64,000 nt of DNA from assembly GCF_019649055.1 (NCBI RefSeq), contig NW_026570401.1:119855-183854 (forward strand). The letters are read 5' to 3'. Shown here one piece after another: positions 1 to 11,719 of this stretch; the stretch's first letter is position 1, and each line of letters begins with the position of its first letter. Source of the DNA: Paramacrobiotus metropolitanus. Taxonomy: Eukaryota > Tardigrada > Eutardigrada > Parachela > Macrobiotidae. Under the pieces are notes generated by a model that was given only the letters and a program-made list of their open reading frames with translations, made no database searches and was not told the origin of the DNA. The position numbers and the translations under genes were made by a program.

Positions 1-38
1 AAAGTATAACGACGACTCTGAAAAGTGACTGCCACGCT

Positions 39-2412
39 ATGGTCCGTCTTAAGCTTGTGAACGGCATGATGGAGGTTATTCACGTGCCGGCTTTAGAAGA
101 CCATAACCATGAAGTCACGGAAACGATCGCCCAACATTTTCCAGAAAGAAGGCGCCTGTCGGAAGCAGAAAAGAACACTGTGGAGCAGCTAATCGAGACT
201 CGGGTGCCACCTCGAATTATAGCCCATACAATCAACGCAACACGCCGGTCGACCGGTGCGACCGGCACTCTTATTACCAAAGACATTTTCAACCAAGGGA
301 CGAGAATACGCATGGGAAAGAGGCAAGGCCGAGAAGAACATGAAATTCTTACAGAATTTCTACGAGAACTGAGGCAGCGCGATGCGAGCGGCACATTCAA
401 CGTGGTCGTGGCAGAAGACGAAACGAACGCTTTACGCATAGTTTTTTTGCAGACAACTGTCATGAAGCAGACTTTCACGCGCAATCCAGAGGTATAGCCA
501 CGATTTTGTGAATTTCATCATAAAGTTTTGCCATAATCATTATAAAACATGCACAATGCGGCTCTAGGTCATTTTCTTGGACAGCACGTATCGAATCAAT
601 ATGGAACATTATACCTTGTACGCAATGGTTGTCCAGGACGAAAATGGGTTTGGTCAGCCTGTCGCCATCGGGTTTGTGGACAACGAGCGCGCCGATACGC
701 TAGGATTGTTCTTCGACCATGTAAAGGAATTCACGAGCGCCGCAACCAGTAAAGTGGAGGCCATTTTCGTTGACCAAGATTCCACGCAGATTGCGGTGCT
801 GCAAGAGCGTTTTATTGACGTGCCCCTACTTATTTGTGCATTCCACGCAATAAAGACATGGAAGTTCCAGATCGCAAAAGAACAGTTGAATGTCACGGAG
901 AAGCAAGGTCTGCTGACGGCTTTCCGTGGTTTACTGTACGCGCCACAAGAAGGCATGTTCCAAGAACGGGAAGCCATATTTCGGCAGAGTTGCACCGACA
1001 GGCTGCGAAGTTACTACGAAAAGAACTGGGCGAAGGATTCGGCGATGTGGTGCATGGCAAAGCGGCGTGAGCTGAGAACGTTTGGCAACAACACCACAAA
1101 TCGAATAGAAAGGTTTTTCCTTACTGTGAAAACAGCGCTGCGCGGATCGGGACGATCGATTGCCAAACGTTTTCATCTAACAGAGTGCATCGAGATTGTC
1201 ATGTCCGTCATCGACCATAAAGCCAACCTTGCAAAATACCAGGATTACATCAACATGGCAAAGACGATGATACTACACAAATTCCCAATTCCAGAAATCG
1301 GATCGGCGATCGAGGCAAAGGTCACCGACTTTGCCGCTCGAGTCATCAGAGGACAGTGCGTCTTGTACCTGAAGGAAACATACGAAGTCAACCCCGGAGC
1401 GGAACGAGGAAGCTGGGTAGTCGCTAATACCAAAGGCGGAAGAACTTACGAGGTAAATGCGTCTGCTTCTTTGACCGGCGCTCAGTACATCTTGCGAATA
1501 TTCACCAGGTGACAGAGCGACTTGATCAGCCAACCCGGTGTTTTGTGTGCAACTGTTACATCAACTGCTCGTTCGGACTGCTTTGTCGGCATATAATCCA
1601 CGTGCGCCGAGAAGAAGATCTGAACCTGTTTCGGTATCTGACATGTTGCCCCGATGGCTCCGCAATAATCCGGCGGCAAATCACCCAGTTGATGTTTATC
1701 CCCGAATGCTGGATGCAGCTATCAACGGTGAGCCGGATGAAGATCACAGAAGAAGACTTTGTGGAGTCAGCTTAACGCGTTTCTCAAGCCTGGGAGTACG
1801 ATACAAAACTGTTACGGAGCTTGGAAAGGAGATCGCCACTGAGTTAGCAAAATTTGGAGCGGTGGAGTTTAAAGTGCACATAGCCGCTTTGCAGCAATAC
1901 CTGGACATAGTGCGAAGTGGAGCTGTGCCGGTAATTAGTCACCCTGACTTGTTGGCTAAGGAATAGATACCTGAAACATCACCAAAGCGGCCAAACATCC
2001 CCGAAGCCGCGGAAGAAGCCGCCGAAGAAGCCGATTTGCCAGAGCTAGAGCCTCCTGCCGTCAGCAACTCTGTCGCTCCTGATTTTCCGACGTTTAAAGT
2101 CAGACCTCGCGGAACCATTAAGCCCCGCGGTCGGCCGTCGGAAGGAAGGCGCCATCAGCGATTTAATCGGACAGCCGTACTGTCGTCACAGCCAGTCCAA
2201 GCCACACCCCAGCCAGCCGAAACACCGGCTCCCGCTGCTTTGAACAGTCCTTCGGCAAGAAGGAACGATATCGGCATGCCGCGGCGGAAGTCGGCCAGGA
2301 TACCCCACAGTCCGCCGCGTCCAGGAGAAACGCCCGCTTTGCGTGCGGTTCGGATACTTGAGCACATGCGGATGGTCAAAATGAAGTCGTACACCGATTC
2401 GGGGAAGAATTA
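39..2412 (+). pseudogene. Decayed MULE-type transposase with SWIM zinc finger
   Basis: Transposase of a Mutator-like (MULE) DNA transposon, resembling the ZSWIM-containing group. The first exon (to 491) carries an HNHEV segment typical of the N-terminal zinc-binding region. A 76-bp GT-AG intron (492-567) joins in phase to an exon opening with V-I-F-L-D-S-T-Y. The likely DDE residues are D (580-582), D in FVDQD (near 770) and E in NRIERFF (near 1105). A SWIM-like C-x-C...C-x-H motif (CNC...CRH, 1545-1600) follows, but in another frame: the frame shifts near 1500 and again near 1640, and a TAG interrupts at 1964-1966. The remaining Pro/Arg-rich tail runs to 2412. Family features are clear; the copy as it stands cannot make full-length transposase. 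Terminal inverted repeats were not found and the element may begin before the window. Confidence 0.8.
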
Positions 2413-3096
2413 GTGGTGCTTCGCGAGGACATCAACAATTTGAAAACGTTCGGCTCGGATTTGGAGCTGAGATTACTCAACGCAGGTGTTTATCTGCTAC
2501 GCAATGCATTTCCTCAAAGAGGCGGGCTAGAACTTCCTGCAGAGTTAGCTCTGTGCCAGCATAACGACCAGTGTTACGCTAGGGTTCGTTTCCATGTCCG
2601 CATGCAAGGAGGTATTATCGTACAGCCGCTGTGCAATGGTGACAATCATTATGTTTGCGCCTTTAATTCTCAAAACCCTGGCGTGGTGCGAATATACTGT
2701 TCCACCGGTCAAATGCCCACCGATGCTTTGAAACTGCAACTCAACTTCCTTTTCTCTTATCCCGAGACCAAAGGCCAGGTGGCCATCGAATACGTCCCTG
2801 TGTACGCCCAGTCTCCCGGCAGTAACAACTGCTTGGTATACGCTTTTGCGTATGCGTATGACCTTCTGCTGGAAACAGATCCAGAGCGCCAATTACGCCC
2901 GGGACGAGGATTTCCGACAGTGGTTCTTAGAAATAATACAGACAGGAGCACTGACACCTCCTCCACGAGTACAAGGAAGAAACGCCCGAAGGAAAACTTC
3001 TGTGACCAAAATAACGCTGTAGTAACGGCAGCTGATGTACTGCCTATAATTCGCCGGCTGGGAATGCCTACCGGTTTCCGAACGACTGCGGTGTAA
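2401..3096 (+). CDS. Ulp1-like (C48-type) cysteine protease domain of the MULE
   Basis: An open frame lying one frame off the transposase tail and probably once joined to it (the frame is open upstream of 2413, so no clean start exists). The order of motifs matches the papain-fold Ulp1-like domain that some MULEs carry: H in NHYVCA (about residue 79), a V-R-I-Y-C-S strand, then A-Q-S-P-G-S-N-N-C-L-V-Y-A-F (about residues 134-147), supplying the oxyanion Gln and nucleophile Cys. In active family members the strand after the His normally reads V-Y-D-S; here the Asp position is Cys, so activity is doubtful. A Ser/Thr/Lys-rich tail follows. The role of these domains in transposition is not established. 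Assignment rests on motif spacing read by eye. Confidence 0.6.
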   Translation, partial: GEELVVLREDINNLKTFGSDLELRLLNAGVYLLRNAFPQRGGLELPAELALCQHNDQCYARVRFHVRMQGGIIVQPLCNGDNHYVCAFNSQNPGVVRIYCSTGQMPTDALKLQLNFLFSYPETKGQVAIEYVPVYAQSPGSNNCLVYAFAYAYDLLLETDPERQLRPGRGFPTVVLRNNTDRSTDTSSTSTRKKRPKENFCDQNNAVVTAADVLPIIRRLGMPTGFRTTAV

Positions 3097-3950
3097 CTAA
3101 CTAACTTGATGCAGATTGACTGATACGACAACTATAATGCACTATAAACAACTCCAGAGCTGAATTTATGTCGAAATATATTGATTATATTCATAAATAG
3201 TGGCACCGAAAAACTCTCGCGCGTAGCCAAAACTCATAGCGCGAGATACTCTCGCGCGTAGCCAAAACTCATAGCGCGGGAGTATTCTCGCGCGTAGACA
3301 TGACGTTTAAAATAACGCTACAGTATCGTGATACAAGCTAACTGCTACCTATCTCAGCGAAGTATGAGAAATCGTAAAATAATTTACAACGGAAGTAGTC
3401 AACGGTACTGAAATAGGTATTTGGCAAATACTATCTACCAATTAAAATATATTTTTACTGTTCTGCATTTCAATCAATAACACTCAATTCGTAGTCGTGG
3501 GTTTGTTGGTTTCCTAAAAGTAAATTTATCGCTGATTTATTCCGCGTATTTTGCGCGGGGTTTACTAGTTAAAGTCTTTAATCTCATAATTCATTTAGGA
3601 AAATTAATGTGCCAACGCAGAAAAATATTGGTTCTTGTACTTGAGTCGGTCAGCTAGTAATCGTTGCTAAGCCTCTGTGATTCGACCTCCTGGTTTCCGC
3701 TGTTTGTTGAAGCTGTGTGATGCTTCAGTTTCCTTGTTTAATCAAAATCTCTTCTGAATACAGTAATTAAAAAGCAGCTCATAATTGCATAAAGTTAAGC
3801 TACGCTGAGAAAAATTCCTCGATTCGGTGACTCTATAATGAGGATAACGAGCAATCCCGCATTATTAAAATAATAATATCGGTTGGCATTAAATTTTGTT
3901 TACAATGCTCTCCTTCGTTATCCATCACAGCGCAAGAACATTCATCGTTG
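3097..3950. other. Intergenic, no gene seen
   Basis: AT-rich sequence after the MULE remnant. It holds a short GC-rich tandem repeat (3213-3297). A stretch around 3640-3840 (CTAGTAATCGTTGC and TTCCTCGATTCGGTG) recurs at 49,868-49,935 as a dispersed repeat. No supportable reading frame. Confidence 0.5.
3213..3297. repeat. 35-bp tandem repeat, about 2.5 copies
   Basis: The unit starts ACTCTCGCGCGTAGCC and recurs at 3213, 3248 and about 3283. Each unit contains CTCGCGC and GCGCGAG-like halves that can pair. It sits 3' of the MULE remnant and could be part of a degraded terminal region; that link is inference. Confidence 0.7.
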
Positions 3951-4390
3951 ATTCACAAACTGGTAACGGCGAGCGCCAGGCAGCGTAACGGCAGATTGTA
4001 CGTACTTCTAGACTGTTAATTATTACCTGTAATACGATTTCACAAAGGATACAACTATGTTTACTGGCACTTCAAAATCCCATTTAATCAGAGCAAAGAA
4101 TTTCGTAAAAACATCGCACAATTCTATCCTCAAACACTATTGCTGAATAAAGTGGAAGGTCTCGATATCCCCGTACCAATAATGCAAACCAAGCACGAAA
4201 GATCGCACAATACAGTAAGTGCCAGCACAATATCGATCTCCGAAAAGCGAAGTAATGCTTCAGAGAACCAATTAGCCGGGGGAACTGATAATAAGGCACC
4301 GGTCGATTTACCGCATGGCCATAACTAAGGGAAACATTAAAGCTAAAACGCAATAATAAGGCCATTACAGCAGTCGCCGCTTACTGCTCG
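3951..4390. repeat. 3' flank of duplicated gene segment (left copy)
   Basis: Matches 58,960-59,427 at high identity by eye (shared landmarks: GTAACGGCGAGCGC, AAAGGATACAACT, CAGAGAACCAATTAGC, CCGCATGGCCATAACTAAGG). It is the 3' flank of the paralogous gene whose body resumes at 9108. The two pieces are separated by the 4391-9107 insertion. Confidence 0.85.
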
Positions 4391-7300
4391 TGTGTAGCCG
4401 GCAAGAATGTTAACATGTTCACGGTTCACGCTGTGAGCATATTTGCTGGGCGAAAATGCTCACGAATGATATATGTACACGCCTTCTGTATGCAGATTCT
4501 TACTGCAGAACGACTGAGACATCATTTAAAAAAGACTGTAAATATGAGTTTCCGCTGCTGAAAATACACTTTGGCTGAAAAAACAATTATGGTAAATGTC
4601 CCGGCAATGGCCTAAGTGCGTGTGCATCTTCTGACGCTTGACCCTTCGCCCACGACGAAACAGTGTCTTGTACTTTTTTCAGTCAGGCTGTACCCAACAG
4701 TACCTCCCTACAGTGTGTCAAAAGCCAGATCCATGACATTTTTCCGTTTAAAAGTTAATTAAAAAATGTAGGTGAAAAGTTTGAGAAAGAACGACGAAAC
4801 AGGTTTTCATCCAAAATCATGTCTGTACATATTTATCACTCGCAATAAAATCGCCAGAAGACAAAATAAATTTCTATTTACAGCACACAACTAGGCTGAA
4901 CTAGCCGTTCAAATTTACTTATATGGTAATTTTTATTTCGTGGATTTTAGCGAGCGGAAGTAGCGCGCACGGAGGGTTTCTAGAGACCAGTACGAGGCAA
5001 GCGACAACTCTTTCCCATCGCTTTAGAAAATTACCTCACTTTCCCTGCTGCATTTTTCCCGTATGCAGGCGCTCACGTGATACTTGATTTCAGCCGTTTC
5101 ACGTCTAAACCGGTTTGCAGCTACAGTTGATTGCGCAACTGATAACGAGTACATAGAAGAACGCGGCAGGTGAGATTTTATCGCCGGCTCAGTAAGCTCT
5201 CATTACAATGAGATACGACAGCATGCACTCACTGACTACGGTATTCCGTTCATGATCACGTGAGCGCCTGCATACGGGAAAAATGCAGCAGGGAAAGTGA
5301 GGTAATTTTCTAAAGCGATGGGAAAGAGTTGTCGCTTGCCTCGTACTAAATATTATTTGGTTGTAGAATAGTTTCATGTCATCATTTGCTTACAAAATAT
5401 TAGTTTTGTCACAGTGTAGTTTGTCACAGTACTAGGTAGCCGGTACACCGGCCATGTTTCTACATACACAGCATGGGAATTCACACCTAGGCACGTTTTT
5501 ATGGACTACTAGTTCCTATCAGTACTTCATGTTATTCTGTGCCTATACAGAACGCGCTGCCCTCTGATCTCTGCATTTTGCACTTTTGTGCAACACATAA
5601 AGCAGATGTTGCTTGTTTTTTCTGTGGATAACCGACGAATAACGTACTAATTTTCTGATATAATAATAATGTATGTGTAAGCAATGCCCACTTTGGTATT
5701 TTGTACATCATATTTGTGGGTACGGTCGCCGGGCAGGGATGCTCACGTTGTAAGATCTATGTAGTAATCCGATACCGCTAACATTTATGCAGATCAGACG
5801 CGGTTTTGCTCTTCATGGCTACATGCAGGCGGTTCATATAACAGTCGTGCACATGGGCGCCGGGCAGGGTTGTTCACGTTTGCGAGCCAGCGTGTTGGGC
5901 GGGGATGTTCACGGTTTCACGCTTATAATTGTGCCGTGTATGGTAATCGGTAATTGGACGTTAATGTTGTCATTAAAAGATTATAATAAGCCTTAATTCT
6001 CTGTCAAGGCTGATGCTCGTACTTTGTGTGTCTCTAAAACGATAATATTATATAGTTATTAAATTTGCATTAGGTTTGTGAACAATGGTGTGCCCGGACG
6101 GGATGTTCACGTTTTTAAATAAAAAAACTTTGGATGTCGAATTGCCGAATATGGATGCTCACGGTAGTAACTGCGCGGTAATCCCGTTGACTGAATCGGT
6201 CTTTTATTCTGACAAGAGTAAGATAACAAAAAGTTTCAAAGATTGTACACTGAGTTCCAAAAAAAAGACAAAAAGCAAAAACATCAAAACTTATCTGCAA
6301 GTTTTTTCAAACATGATAGTACATAAAACCACATATTGCTGATTTACTATATTACTATCCGCTTAACAAGTATTCGCACAATCCAAACTCCCATTTTTTG
6401 TAGATATTTTATTTCTGGGCAAAACATTCACGCAACGACTGGCGTGTAAACAAACAAATGCTGATTTACAGTAGATTAAGTGGCATAACAATAATAACAT
6501 CATAATACTAATTACTTACTGTCCCCGTTCTTATGATATAACACGTAAAGTTGAATTTTATTCTTAATGCCTCCCATTATGAAATTTATGGTTATGAAAT
6601 TGTCCTGAGAGCATATTACCTAATTACCACTGCGCATATGAGACATTCTGGCTTGCATTCTGTGAACATGGGTGCCGGGCAGGGAAACTCACGTTTGTAA
6701 GACGGTGCGGTAAGCGGATACCGTTGATGTTAGCCGCACTTACAAGCCGATCAACCTGCGCTGTCACACTGCGTGGATGTGGGCAGCCAGTCTACATTAC
6801 GCTCGTGAACATGGGTGCCGGCGAAAATATGTTCACGTTTGTGAGCACGCGAGCCGGGCGGGGATGTTCACGTTTATGAATGATCAAAAAATTAGAAAAC
6901 ACCTGTACTGTCGCAGTTATTAATACGAATTGCACAAAGAAACTTTAAAAAACGAGTCTCGCAAATGCTTATGCAAGCAGCATCCGGTGCGTAAAAAGGT
7001 GATTAGAAATGGGGAATAAAAAAGTAAATACAGAAAAAAAAATTTATGGTAAATCAGATTATTATTCGGTGTCTTTGAACTTCTCCTGCACAGAGCAAAA
7101 ATCGGAAGCTCAGTAAATTTGCATGGAAGTTTCTCGTAAAATGACATATATTATGTAAAATTTGCGAAAACTTGAAGTTTCTTCCATTTTAAATTTCATA
7201 TGTATGTACATAATATCTAAGTTACTGCACAGAAGGGATGCTGAAAAATACAACCTTTATTGCGATTGAGTTCTTATCAAGGCATGTAAGGCTTTTTATG

Positions 7301-9107
7301 CTCTGTGCGGTGTACAAAATTCAAAAGTCGGCAATACGTTATTGCAGTATGTCCATTGGCCACATTCAGTATCGTTTTATTTGTGAACACAGGTGCCGCG
7401 CGCGGGCAGGGATGGTCACGATTAGACAGATAGGAGCGTGCGACGTGCGGTAATTTGACACCGCTGATATTGTCCCTCCCGAAAAGCAGATCAGAAGGCG
7501 CTAATATCTCAATTATTATTAGTGGCTCAGTGGCTCCGTGCATTATATAAACCTGTATCAGTACCAATATTAAACCGGCATTGATTTCTCGAGCATGTGT
7601 GTCCGGCGGGAATGCTCAGTGGCTCACGTATATAGACATAACTATTACACTTCGCTGAGTATGAACGAATTACGTAGTAGGCACGATAACCCTGTATTTG
7701 GACTGTTTTAAGTTCTTCCGGCAAGTTTTCATATTATTTTTGCTTTACTGACTCTGCTCATTAATGATCAGTTGATCATTAATTGCCACATGCAAGAAGT
7801 GCAACCTTTTGAGCCTCCATCTAGTAATTCCAACTAGTGCGTTAAAATGTTTCCATATGCTAACTTCGTAACACTGTAACTAGTACATAATTATATTCTA
7901 ATTAGCTCGGTCTCGTTTCAATGGAAATCACTTTATAAGTCCCCAAAAGAATTTCTTAATAACATAACTTAGAAAGTGAAGGTCTTTCGGCTCGCAAAAT
8001 AATGTTAAGAAACCTAGTACGACGCTATCTCGTATACGCAGAATGGCAGCGCCTCTGAATCCCTGCCCGGAATCCATGCTAGCCGTTGCAATAAAAAGCT
8101 TGGACAGTTTGGGATGACTTCGATTGCCTTCACAAAAAATTTGTAACTGCTAAATTCTGGAACAAGTGTGAAACGTTCACTTATAACTTATAAGTGCTTA
8201 CTATACTTCAGCATTACGGTATTTGCCGTGCTGTACTAGCGTATTAAACAAGCTTGCAAAAAGTTTATGGCATTCTATAATCTTCTTTTCAAAAATGCTA
8301 TCGAAAAGTCGGCACCGGTGCTCAAATGTGAACATCCCCGCCCGTCACCCGTGCTCACAAACGTGAGCATTCCTGCCCGGCATCTATGTTCACGCTCGTA
8401 TTTGCGTGCATACTGCATAGTGCATACAGCTACAGAAAATAACAGCGGCTCTGCATTCTGATTCATTTGTTGCCACAGCGGCTAGTTACAGCAGTATCCG
8501 ATTACCGAAAACCATGGACCAAAGAGAAACCGATTTTATAAATTTTCGATTTTCTGGACTGAATGTATCCTTGTCAAACAAACATTCCTTTTTTTGAAAC
8601 AAGTTACTGTAGATATCGGAGAACGGATGAGTCGTTCAATTCTTATGCATTTTTTGCGAAGGCTGTCATAAAAACTAACCATATCTCATAAACTGGGTAT
8701 TACTCGCATAAACGATTATCATGCCAGTGCGTTCAAATTATTTTGGCTACACACTGACTCAAGGCAATATAAACCAGAGTTTTCGGAGTGCGCGAAACCG
8801 AACGTTTCAAGTCATGTCCAAAGAGCCGGGCAAGTTAAGATCAACCATAATCTGTACAAGTAAAATTATTTATAACAACACCAAAAGATAAAACGTCTTG
8901 GAGATAAGTGTCTTATCTGAGTATCTTAGTCATTCTGAAGAAAAATATGTACATGTATTAGTGATTTATATACAGAAAATCGGCACTCTACACACATGAT
9001 TTCATTCGTGAGCACTTTCACCCGTCAAAAATGCTCACAAGCATTTTCGCCCGGGAAATATGCTCACTCCGTGAACCGTGAACATGTTAACATTCTTGCC
9101 GGCTACA
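4391..9107. mobile_element. 4.7-kb terminal-inverted-repeat element with palindromic internal repeats
   Basis: Both ends read TGTAGCCGGCAAGAATG inward. The first 38 bp are identical and similarity extends to about 68 bp. The element is flanked by CTCG (4387-4390 and 9108-9111), and the paralogous locus at 59,424 shows the uninterrupted site with one CTCG, so termini and 4-bp target duplication are directly supported. No transposase frame is visible, so it is probably non-autonomous. TGT...ACA ends with a 4-bp duplication would fit Ginger-like elements among others, but superfamily is unproven. Internally it carries at least ten ~32-bp units of the form GTGARCAT-N(16-20)-ATGYTCAC around a GGGCGGGGATG-like core (near 4433, 5731, 5861, 5893, 6080, 6665, 6800, 6850, 7383, 8326, 8354, 9007, 9029). 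The core faces forward in the left two thirds and reverse in the right third. Confidence 0.85.
4989..5347. repeat. Perfect 93-bp inverted repeat with 173-bp spacer
   Basis: The arms 4989-5081 and 5255-5347 are exact reverse complements by letter-by-letter reading. The structure lies inside the larger inverted-repeat element. It may be a nested MITE-like insertion or a hairpin-RNA source. No clear target duplication is seen at its outer edges. Confidence 0.9.
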
Positions 9108-11290
9108 CTCGTGCACGCTGCCCAGGCTGTTCTTCGACGGGGACTTCCGGTCGCACACCTTCCGCCCTTTAGACTCCAGGGAGCGGCGCGACTGCGGCTG
9201 CCGGATCTCCGTGGCAAAGGGATTATTGTCGTCCAGCTCCTCGTTGTCGTACACCGGCGAACGCGCTACCGGCGACGGACTCTCTAAAAATTGCGTTGAA
9301 ACGTTTTCAGACAAATGGGATATTTAACTGAATTTCGTGATGCTTACTTGAGGATACGCGGGAGCATTGGGATAGTGGGGAAACTCGAGATTTTGCGGAC
9401 AATCTCGATTTCACGAAAGCACTGTCGTTAGGCGGTGATTAGCCGCGGTCAGTATACGGTGCCGGGATCGCTAAACTGAGAAACAAAAATTGTTATTGTT
9501 TATCAGTAAATTTATTTCAAAATATTTATTTTGGGTCGCATCCAAATAATAACAAGAATTACGCTGCGTATCGACGACATGCTGAAATGTCCCGAAATTC
9601 CACCGTGACAGCTGATTGTTAAGGCTGTTGGCGCTATCGGGTGGCTCGACCAGCACGGTCAGGCGCGATGACTCTGCGTCGGGAGTCGCGTATGCGCTGG
9701 GCGGAAGGCATTTCTCATAATCTTCATGTGTGAGACTGCGCGGCCTTTAGATTCAATGGCGTCCGCTTCGTATCGCGGGTGCTCTGTGATGTACAAGATA
9801 AACACAAATGTGTTTATTGCATCGTTTTCGAGATCAGAAAGGAATATCTTGTGCAAATTGTATAATGTAGGACGAAATGGTCGCATAACCCCATACCCAA
9901 AATTCTGTACGCATGTGGTGCAGTGCACTTGTACAACCGGATATTTTGAACTCAGTCCTACAGTGCACTGCGCTGCATGCGTACTGAATGTGGATATGTT
10001 GGGTATGTGACCATTTTGTCCTAAGCTGTATGGTTGGTTTCAAGTTTATATATTTGCCGATATTTTGAGGAACAACTTTTTAACCATGTCGCATTTGTAT
10101 GCGGCAAAAATTAAAAAAGAAGCTATTTTTTATAAATTATTAAGTTATTTTAATTGCCAGCAAAATTCTGTGAAAGGTCACGTACGGGCATAGAAATCCT
10201 TGAGATCGTGGTTGCTCTTGGCGAAGGAAACTGCAATGCGCTGTTGGAGCCATAAACATTCTTCCCCTTCGCCGAACTATGGTTGGGGCTCGATTGAACC
10301 AAGAGCTCTACCCGAGTCTTGGTTGGGGCCTGTTGTCGCCGCGGCGCCTGACTGTTCTCACCCGACTTCGCTGATCTCCCGGAGGAAGAATGGGGCGGCG
10401 GGCGGAGGCGGTGCTGGTAGTTTTACGGTATTGGTTGGCTGAGGCGAACCAGTATTAAACTGCCCTTTGACGGATCTCGTTGATTTGTACCTGGGTCGAG
10501 TTGTTTTGGTGCTCTTTCACGGAGACTAGACAGTCGATCAAAACTGTAATAAATAGAGTGCTCGAATAATATACCGAAAAAATAAAAATTAAGGACTAAT
10601 TAATACGAAAATAAAAAAAATCTTTCCGCATTGTCGAATTTATTTACAAAATAACGCTGTAAATTGAATCAAAATAAATAAAAAGGAATTTAAAAAGAAT
10701 ATATTAAATTATTATTCTGTTTACCTTAAAGACAATTAATTTTAATTTTCAGTATAACTAGTACGCACTTTGATCGGTTCGCGGAGGGATTTCATTCGGC
10801 TGCGTGTTGATAGCATAATGGGAAGTGATCGGTGGTGGCCCTTTCGGAGATGGCTGCAAATAAATAAAGCCAATCGCAGCTACTCTACTGCATCCCTTTA
10901 GAGCGCGCTCATTGTCTACCGCAGCTGGAGGTTTTTGAATAGATGGTTGACTGGGTGATTTATCAGCTGGGCTCTTCTGTTTAATATTTTTATCGTTTCT
11001 GGAGCGTTCAGTAGCGCGGTTGCGATGGTCGACGTGAGATACACGATCAGGAGCTTCTCCCAATAGACATTGGCAGAGAACCGTTTGTGCGATCAACACG
11101 CATAATCAGCAGATGAAATCAAGGGACATTATCGGGGTCAAATGATAAATCAATAATTTCCAGTAATTTCGCGCGGTTATCATTCTCGCCACTTCCTGGC
11201 GTGCACGGAGAGCCCGTACCATATGGCAAAGGTCCAAAGGTCAAATAAAGGTCAGATCAGTTTTGCTAATGACATGTATAGTGTTCTAAA
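9108..11290 (-). pseudogene. Broken paralogue of the gene at 59.4-61.7 kb
   Basis: Minus-strand exons correspond one for one to the right-hand copy: about 11,099-10,758, 10,500-10,200, 9,930-9,600 and 9,314-9,108. Compared with that copy, a 13-bp deletion just after the shared A-D-A-I-E-S-K-G sequence (near 9745) shifts the frame. A 2-bp length difference in the Pro-rich exon (near 10,390) does the same. The last exon is hit by the inverted-repeat element two codons before the original stop, so the frame would now end in C-S-R-Q-E-C taken from the transposon. The encoded protein is low-complexity and of unknown function. Similarity continues past the first exon to about 11,290. Confidence 0.75.
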
Positions 11291-11716
11291 GTGTAGTGTT
11301 CTACTCTTCCAAAGGTAAGTACGTATTTTGGTAAATGACATTTAGGAACCATTAATTTTGGAAATTTAGGAACCATTAATCTCAACAACTTTAATTTTTG
11401 TTTAGTTGCGTTGTGACCAATACACCGCATATTGGGCTCCGGATCGGAACAGTCAAAGAAAGTCCTGTTCGGTGTGCTGGATGCCAGTACGAGCTGCCAG
11501 TTGTACTGCAGCTCGGTGTCGGGAAGACATTAAATTAAGGAATTATTAACAAACGATATTTAAATGAGCGAATCTTGCTATCATTTATTAATAAATATGT
11601 AATACTTAATTAACAGATAGGTAAATAGTTAATAAAATTGAATATTATTTTAAATAGTTATCATTTAAAAATGCATAAGAATTTATTTTAATTTTCGATA
11701 TTTTGTCATTGAAAAA
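11291..11716. other. Intergenic, AT-rich, no gene seen
   Basis: Follows the end of the duplicated segment. It contains AAAGGTCAAATAAAGGTCAG-type sequence just before it and short AT-rich repeats, with no supportable reading frame. Confidence 0.5.
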
Positions 11717-11719
11717 TTA

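Noticed and set aside
5787-5996. Short ORFs inside the 4.7-kb inverted-repeat element as transposase
   Set aside because: They merely translate the GGGCGGGGATGTTCACG-type repeats and show no catalytic motif.
9087-9314. Open frame at 9.1-9.3 kb as a stand-alone gene
   Set aside because: It is the last exon of the duplicated gene, ending in transposon sequence.
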